Positions 14,543 through 19,124 of a stretch of DNA of 19,124 bases are shown in pieces. Origin of the DNA: Thermoplasmata archaeon (GTDB lineage Archaea > Thermoplasmatota > Thermoplasmata > Halarchaeoplasmatales > Halarchaeoplasmataceae); the NCBI GenBank assembly GCA_019594025.1, contig JAFDUB010000024.1, forward strand, positions 1-19,124, read 5' to 3'. The notes beneath the pieces were generated by a model. The model did no database searches. It saw only the letters and a list, made by a program, of their open reading frames with translations, and was not told the origin of the DNA. Each line of letters begins with the position of its first letter. Position 1 is the stretch's first letter. A program made the translations under genes and the position numbers.

Positions 14543-15919
14543 ATGAAGGAGTATGACATTGTAGCTATTGGTTCCGGATCCGCCACGAATATTATATCTA
14601 CACTACTTTCATCCGATCCCAGCTTGAAGATCGCGTTGATAGAAAAGGACGAACCGGGGGGTATCTGTCTTACCAGAGGGTGTATTCCTTCTAAGATGAT
14701 ACTCTACCCGGCTGAAATAGTAAGTACTATTAAAAAAGCTAATTTATTCGGAATATATGCAAAAATCAAAAGTATAGATTTTCAGTCGATAATGGAAGAT
14801 ATGAGAGAAAATATAGGTGAAAAGAGCAAGGGTATAGAGCACTCTTTACACAATTCTGAACACATAGATTTTTATCCTGAACCGGCTCGATTTGTTTCCA
14901 ATTATACATTACAAGTTGGAAAGAAAAAAATTAAAGGCAACAAGATACTTTTATGTACCGGCTCAAAACCTCATGTTCCTCCAATAAAAGGACTTGAAAA
15001 TATAGGTTATCTTACCAGTGATACCTTTTTAAAACTAGAGAATAAACCGGAAAGTTTGATCATAGTCGGAGGAGGGTATATAGCGGCCGAATACGGTTAT
15101 TTCATGGCGATGATGGGTACGGAAGTACACATAGTAGGCAGGAATAAAAGGTTAGTACCCGACGAGGAGCCGGAAATATCTCACGTATTAAAGAAGAAGT
15201 TATCAGATCATATTAATATACATACAGGATATGAGGTTAAGAAAGTGGGTAAGAAAGGAACTACAAAGGCCATACTCGCTGAGAATAAAGAAGGAAAGAA
15301 GTTAAAACTCACGGCAGAAGAGATATTGATTGCCACAGGTCGTGTTTCTAATTCGGATATTTTACAACCAGAAAATAGTGATATCGAGACGGATAAGAGA
15401 GGGTGGATAAAGGTGGATAAGTACCTTCAAACCACTAAACCGAACATATGGGCCATGGGTGATGTTACTGGTAAACATATGTTCAAACACGTCGCCAATT
15501 ATGAATCGGAATTAGTCTACAGAAACGCCTTTGGTTCAAATAAAAAAGTACCGGTTGATTATCATGCGGTCCCCCATGCCATCTTTACCGACCCGGAGAT
15601 AGCTGGTGTAGGTATGAAAGAAGAAGAAGCTCGTAAAAAGACCGATATTTTAGTTGGTAGAACCTCTTATACTGACACCGCCAAGGGAGAGGCAATAAAG
15701 ACCGACGACTGTTTTGTTAAAGTAATTGTAGAGAAATCCACATATAGGATACTAGGAACCCACATTATAGGACCACAAGCAACGGTGTTAATACAGGAGA
15801 TCATAAATCTGATGTATACAAAGGATATGTCTCCGGTACCGATTTTTAGAGGAATGCACATACATCCTGCGTTAAGCGAAGTAGTTCAAAAAGCGTTTTA
15901 CAACCTGCACGGCCACTAA
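14543..15919 (+). CDS. lpd: Dihydrolipoamide dehydrogenase-like disulfide oxidoreductase
   Basis: A 458-residue flavoprotein disulfide reductase. The FAD motif is IGSGSATN (9-16), the redox disulfide is in GGICLTRGCIPSKM (C-x4-C), the pyridine-nucleotide motif is VGGGYIAAEYG, the second FAD contact is WAMGDVTG, and the C-terminal catalytic pair is HIHPALSE. Facing gcvT, it is a fair candidate for the L-protein that reoxidises lipoyl-GcvH. Two points weigh against a plain L-protein: GSGSATN and KMILYPAEIV recall mycothione-reductase-like enzymes, and the second nucleotide strand ends VHIVGRNKRL with basic residues where NAD-specific L-proteins carry Glu. The substrate may thus be another low-molecular thiol. 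Enzyme class is firm, gene name tentative. Confidence 0.85.
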   Translation: MKEYDIVAIGSGSATNIISTLLSSDPSLKIALIEKDEPGGICLTRGCIPSKMILYPAEIVSTIKKANLFGIYAKIKSIDFQSIMEDMRENIGEKSKGIEHSLHNSEHIDFYPEPARFVSNYTLQVGKKKIKGNKILLCTGSKPHVPPIKGLENIGYLTSDTFLKLENKPESLIIVGGGYIAAEYGYFMAMMGTEVHIVGRNKRLVPDEEPEISHVLKKKLSDHINIHTGYEVKKVGKKGTTKAILAENKEGKKLKLTAEEILIATGRVSNSDILQPENSDIETDKRGWIKVDKYLQTTKPNIWAMGDVTGKHMFKHVANYESELVYRNAFGSNKKVPVDYHAVPHAIFTDPEIAGVGMKEEEARKKTDILVGRTSYTDTAKGEAIKTDDCFVKVIVEKSTYRILGTHIIGPQATVLIQEIINLMYTKDMSPVPIFRGMHIHPALSEVVQKAFYNLHGH

Positions 15920-15933
15920 TTTTACGAAAAAGG

Positions 15934-15941
15934 TTTAAGTA
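15934..15941 (+). promoter_or_regulatory. TATA box of the small membrane-protein gene
   Basis: TTTAAGTA preceded by AAAAAGG (a BRE-like purine run) is centred about 27 nt before the ATG at 15965. The same AAAAGGTTTAA core occurs on the minus strand before the deacetylase-like gene. Confidence 0.55.
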
Positions 15942-15964
15942 TTTAGAATAAAATCACCCTATAT

Positions 15965-16348
15965 ATGACTTTCAAAAAAACTATCAGAATCTATCAAGGC
16001 TTCTTGGGCGTTGTCGGTCTAATAGCAGGTATATTTCTTTTAATACTCGGTCTATTTGGAGTACTTTTACAGGATCTATCTCCTCAACCTATTACAGACC
16101 TCAATAAGTTGGTTGGAAACTGGACCTATTGGTTTTTAGTGGTTGGAGCTCTACTAGTACTTTTCCTTGGTTGGTATGTAGTAGATAGACGCTTAAAAAT
16201 AGAGGAATTTGATGATCTGATCGATACTAAAAGTAAAAGTAAGTTCGTTAAAAACATAGCAAGGTTAGAAACCCTGGCATTAACGCTCGGACCCGATTAC
16301 GAAGAAGAAGTCTTGGAAAAGGAAAGAGAGTATAACATAAAAAGGTAG
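15965..16348 (+). CDS. Two-helix membrane protein of unknown function
   Basis: I do not recognise this 127-residue protein. A short basic N-terminus (FKKTIR) precedes a hydrophobic helix at about 11-35. A loop of about 20 residues follows (LSPQPITDLNKLVGN), then a second helix at about 53-72 ending in DRR. The remaining 55 residues are hydrophilic and charged, with an acidic end EEEVLEKEREYNIKR likely to be helical and cytosolic. Both ends should face the cytosol. The start is supported by a TATA box at leaderless spacing. It may follow lpd in regulation but has its own promoter. No link to neighbouring metabolism can be shown. Confidence 0.75.
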   Translation: MTFKKTIRIYQGFLGVVGLIAGIFLLILGLFGVLLQDLSPQPITDLNKLVGNWTYWFLVVGALLVLFLGWYVVDRRLKIEEFDDLIDTKSKSKFVKNIARLETLALTLGPDYEEEVLEKEREYNIKR

Positions 16349-16368
16349 TTCGCCCTCGGTTTCCACTT

Positions 16369-16387
16369 GAAATAAAGGGGCCCCCCT
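16369..16387 (+). repeat. Copy 2 of the GAAATAAAGGGGYCCCCCC motif, at the tRNA-Gly promoter
   Basis: GAAATAAAGGGGCCCCCC plus T or C ends 8 nt before the tRNA. Its AAATAAA core, centred about 23 nt from the tRNA 5' end, is the only TATA candidate for that gene, so the motif may double as its promoter. Copy 1 lies upstream of the M42 gene. Confidence 0.4.
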
Positions 16388-16395
16388 CTGCCTAT

Positions 16396-16469
16396 GCGGC
16401 TGTGGTCCAGCCTGGTTAGGACTCAAGCTTCCCAAGCTTGATGCCCGGGTTCGAATCCCGGCAGCCGCA
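16396..16469 (+). tRNA. tRNA-Gly (anticodon CCC)
   Basis: A 74-nt cloverleaf closes completely. The acceptor stem is GCGGCTG/CAGCCGC, the D stem GTCC/GGAC with loop AGCCTGGTTA, and the anticodon stem CAAGC/GCTTG with loop TTCCCAA. A 4-nt variable region and a T stem CCGGG/CCCGG with loop TTCGAAT follow, then discriminator A. The anticodon CCC decodes GGG. There is no intron. After the discriminator the genome reads CCT, so CCA must be completed after transcription. A TTTT at 16475-16478 can terminate it. The gene ends 1 nt before the stop of the convergent TPR gene. Confidence 0.96.
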
Positions 16470-16470
16470 C

Positions 16471-19124
16471 CTATGTTTTAAGCAATCTTTTAGCCGCTTC
16501 GAAATCGCCTCTTAGCTCGACTGCTTGTTCTATTTTATTCTTCCAACCACCCCTTTCTAGCCGCTTCATAGCAATTCCTAGATGATACCAAGAAGAAGCA
16601 TCGTTTGGGGATAAATTTACAGCTTTTTCAAAGGTACTTTCAGCAGCCTCCAATAGATTCCTCTCTAGCTGACAGAAACCGAGATTATTCAAATACAGTT
16701 CATCGTTCTCTAATTCCACAGACTTCTCAAAGGATGACAAAGCTTCACCGTATCTTTCTAATTGATAAGCGGCGCATCCTAAATTATTATGATGTAGAGC
16801 TACTGGAAATTGGACCGCGTCCCTGAATATTTTCATACTTCTTTTGTATTGTCGAGAAGCATAAAGGTAAGTTCCCACTAAGTTTTTCATACCCGGTGAC
16901 GAGGAATATTCAGTTTTGAGTTCCTTTAGCGTTTCTTTCATACCATCGATCTCAACCCTACACTTCGCCTTGGTTTTTATTACATCGAAGGGAGCGATAC
17001 CAGCTATCTCGTTAACTTTATGATAAGATAATATGGCGTCCTCATAATCCTTTAATCTTCTCATCACTTCACCTCTCTTTTCCCAAAATACCAAGTCCTC
17101 TCTCATATGGTCCATGATCTGGTCTGAGATTTTTCCGGCTTCCCCATATCTACTCTGGCTGAACAACAGTTCTTCTAAATTGTACTTAGCGATAAGCAGA
17201 TCTCCAGCTTCTCTAAACGCCTTCTCGGCTTCATCCTCCATGCCCAAAACATAATAGCAGCACCCTTTGGTGTTGACTATTTCCTTATCATCGGCTTTGC
17301 CTATCAGCTCCAAAGCCTCTTCATATTCACCCATACAGTATAGCAAACGTGCGGTTCGTTTTAACTTGACATCACCTTCATCAACTTTAACTCCTCGTCG
17401 GGAGTCCTTAATAACTCCCTCTGTTTTTTCTTCTTCTCTTCGATAGCGTACAAGATCGTCAAGCATCCTATCATGTGTTTTCTTTAACTCCTCGATTTCC
17501 TTTTGTTTATCTCCTAACTCCTGACGTGCCCTCTCTTTTTCTTGGATCAGTTTGTTAACGTCCTTAGACGGTATTTTACCTTCTAACTTTTCTATTTCTT
17601 CTTCCAGAGATAGCTTTTTATCTCTAAGTTTCTCTATCTCTTCGACGAACTCCTGGACTTCGCTGCTTATTTTACCTTTTTTTTCACTCAATTCCTCAAT
17701 CTCTTTCTTTTTTTCTTCAATATCCTTTTCAAGTATCCTCCTTTCTTTTTTCTCAGAAACCCCCAACGTTTCTTTCATATCCATCAGTTCCTGAAGTTCG
17801 GACTCTTTATTCTTTAGAGCAGCTTTCAACCGATCTCGCTCCTCGACGATTTTGCCAGATCTGACATCCCCCTCCGATCTACCATCCCCGATCGAGGATA
17901 TCTCTTTTTCCAAACCTTTTTTATCTTCACGCAGCTTTCGCAGCTCTTCATCCTTCTCTTCAAGTGTCTTTTGTAGTATCTCCTTTTCTTTAATCTCGTC
18001 TTTATCCACCTTCTTCTCTTCTTTTAATTTCTGAATATCATCTTCCAGACCGTTGACCTTCTCGTAAAGAACCTTTTTCTCCTCTTCCAATCCGTCAGGG
18101 GTAATTCTCTCCTCTTTTTTCCTATAAGCTGGAAATTCATCAACCCGCTCTTCAAGGCGCTGTTTTAACCTCAGTGTTCTCATATGATTAGGGTTCAGTT
18201 TAAACGCCCTTTCCGCACTCTTAAAAGCCTCTTCTATATCTCCCAACGCTTCAAGATACGCGGCCCGGGTATAATGGAACTCAGCTTTTTCTGGTCGCAT
18301 GTTCACCAGTTTTTCCATGATCCGCAATGCGGCGGATATCTTGTTTTGGTTTTCCAGAACCAACGCTTTGTTAATGAGCGCGTCTATGTAATCAGGGGAT
18401 ATCTCTAAAGCGTTATTTATGCAGTGTACCGCGCCTGCGAGGTCTCCTCTCTTAAAAAGACACAGACCTTTGTTGTTCCAAGCTCCTTCGTCCTTCGGTT
18501 CCACTTCCAGTACTCTGTCAAAGCATAATTCTGCTTCATCGTACAATCCTTCTTCATACAAGGTGGCTCCCTTATTCCTCCAAGCCTCGGTATGGTCTTC
18601 GTTTATATCTAGTGCCCTGTCGTATGCCTCGATTTCCTCCTCATATTCCCCTAACTCGTGAAGTGCCTTTCCCAAGGACGTCCAAAGATCGGGTGACCTT
18701 ATCTCCCTTTCTACAGACTCCATTAAAATGTTCTTAGCCCTTTCCGCTTCCCCCATATTTATCAGAACTTCGGCCTTCATAAGCCGTGGTTTGATAGCTT
18801 CTGGTTTTTGTTTGATGGCTTTATCATAGTACTCAAGAGCATTGGGGTAGTTCTTCCTTTTGAGAAATTCGTCACCCCATTCCATCAATCGGTCGGCTTC
18901 AGAAGCACTAGGTAGAGTCCTCCCTTCAGTTTTCGAGGGTTCGATCGTCGGCAGCAAATCATACTCTTTCATCAGGTCGTAGAATTTATCTCTATCAACA
19001 ACCTCAGTTCTTTCGACATCCTTTAAAGGAGTCCCCACCCTCTCTGTGGTGATGTAAAGTCCTTTCATCCCCGGAGCGACCAACTTTCGCATGGCTCGTA
19101 CCTCCCTTGCCGGTTCCCCTCTCG
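16471..19124 (-). CDS. TPR-coiled coil-TPR protein, probably with N-terminal Mrr-like domain (open at edge)
   Basis: From the ATG at 19092 the protein has 873 residues. Residues 9-43 (GMKGLYITTE through VVDRDKFYDLMKEY) match the final strand and helix of Mrr-type nuclease domains. Residues 68-315 hold about seven TPR units (for example AWNNKGLCLFKRGDLAGAV). Residues 334-555 are a Lys/Glu-rich coiled coil, and 576-870 a second TPR array (LHHNNLGCAAYQLERYGEAL). TPRs usually bind partner proteins. GGGAGGT lies 7 nt before the ATG and could be an SD. However, the frame has no stop up to the window end and the ten extra codons read RGEPAREVRA, which continue the Mrr-like pattern, so I treat the gene as truncated by the edge. 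Function is unknown; a scaffold joined to a nuclease fold is an inference. Confidence 0.8.
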   Translation of the reverse strand, partial: RGEPAREVRAMRKLVAPGMKGLYITTERVGTPLKDVERTEVVDRDKFYDLMKEYDLLPTIEPSKTEGRTLPSASEADRLMEWGDEFLKRKNYPNALEYYDKAIKQKPEAIKPRLMKAEVLINMGEAERAKNILMESVEREIRSPDLWTSLGKALHELGEYEEEIEAYDRALDINEDHTEAWRNKGATLYEEGLYDEAELCFDRVLEVEPKDEGAWNNKGLCLFKRGDLAGAVHCINNALEISPDYIDALINKALVLENQNKISAALRIMEKLVNMRPEKAEFHYTRAAYLEALGDIEEAFKSAERAFKLNPNHMRTLRLKQRLEERVDEFPAYRKKEERITPDGLEEEKKVLYEKVNGLEDDIQKLKEEKKVDKDEIKEKEILQKTLEEKDEELRKLREDKKGLEKEISSIGDGRSEGDVRSGKIVEERDRLKAALKNKESELQELMDMKETLGVSEKKERRILEKDIEEKKKEIEELSEKKGKISSEVQEFVEEIEKLRDKKLSLEEEIEKLEGKIPSKDVNKLIQEKERARQELGDKQKEIEELKKTHDRMLDDLVRYRREEEKTEGVIKDSRRGVKVDEGDVKLKRTARLLYCMGEYEEALELIGKADDKEIVNTKGCCYYVLGMEDEAEKAFREAGDLLIAKYNLEELLFSQSRYGEAGKISDQIMDHMREDLVFWEKRGEVMRRLKDYEDAILSYHKVNEIAGIAPFDVIKTKAKCRVEIDGMKETLKELKTEYSSSPGMKNLVGTYLYASRQYKRSMKIFRDAVQFPVALHHNNLGCAAYQLERYGEALSSFEKSVELENDELYLNNLGFCQLERNLLEAAESTFEKAVNLSPNDASSWYHLGIAMKRLERGGWKNKIEQAVELRGDFEAAKRLLKT

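Noticed and set aside
16396..16469. tRNA-Gly as an integration site for a mobile element
   Set aside because: No repeated tRNA 3' fragment, integrase or phage gene is found in the window.
1..19124. CRISPR array, insertion sequences or prophage
   Set aside because: No regularly spaced repeats, transposase or phage structural genes on either strand.

Overview
The window looks like archaeal chromosome, most likely euryarchaeal; Thermoplasmata or a relative is possible, but I cannot place it further from sequence alone. Supporting signs are AT-rich TATA-type boxes at archaeal spacing upstream of most genes, a diphthine-ammonia ligase (Dph6), an archaeal-type serine hydroxymethyltransferase, an M42 aminopeptidase, the archaeal form of TldD/TldE, and a tRNA whose CCA end is not fully encoded. 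Genes are tightly packed with 4-7 nt overlaps, and no gap exceeds about 115 nt. I see no phage, transposon or CRISPR content.

Layout. 1-1643: 3' part of a YtcJ-type amidohydrolase, translationally coupled to a small SAM methyltransferase. 1694-3376: gcvH convergent with glyA. 3444-5380: a secreted, membrane-anchored acidic protein divergent from a four-CBS-domain protein whose C-terminus resembles ribosome-hibernation (HPF/S30EA) domains. 5377-7088: a histone-deacetylase-family hydrolase and dph6, divergent, apparently around one central TATA box. 7167-9406: a DUF885 zinc hydrolase convergent with a ferritin-like (rubrerythrin core) protein. 9509-13328: tldD-tldE overlapping, then convergent with an M42 aminopeptidase. 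13373-15919: gcvT divergent from a dihydrolipoamide-dehydrogenase-like flavoprotein, with a perfect inverted repeat wedged between their TATA boxes. 15965-16348: a two-helix membrane protein. 16396-16469: tRNA-Gly(CCC). 16471-window end: a large TPR/coiled-coil/TPR protein whose frame stays open through the edge and carries the tail of what looks like an Mrr-type nuclease fold.

How the genes fit together. Two themes recur. One is glycine and one-carbon metabolism: GcvH, SHMT, GcvT, a possible L-protein and a glycine tRNA, with P-protein missing from the window. The other is peptide and protein turnover: TldD/E, M42 and DUF885. Starts fall into two classes. Some have a TATA box centred 24-29 nt from the start codon (leaderless). 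Others have the box 35-50 nt upstream, usually with a Shine-Dalgarno-like sequence. The most interesting signals are the gcvT/lpd operator-like dyad, the CBS-HPF fusion, the shared hdaH/dph6 promoter, the NADP-like signature in the flavoprotein and the nuclease-TPR protein at the right edge.
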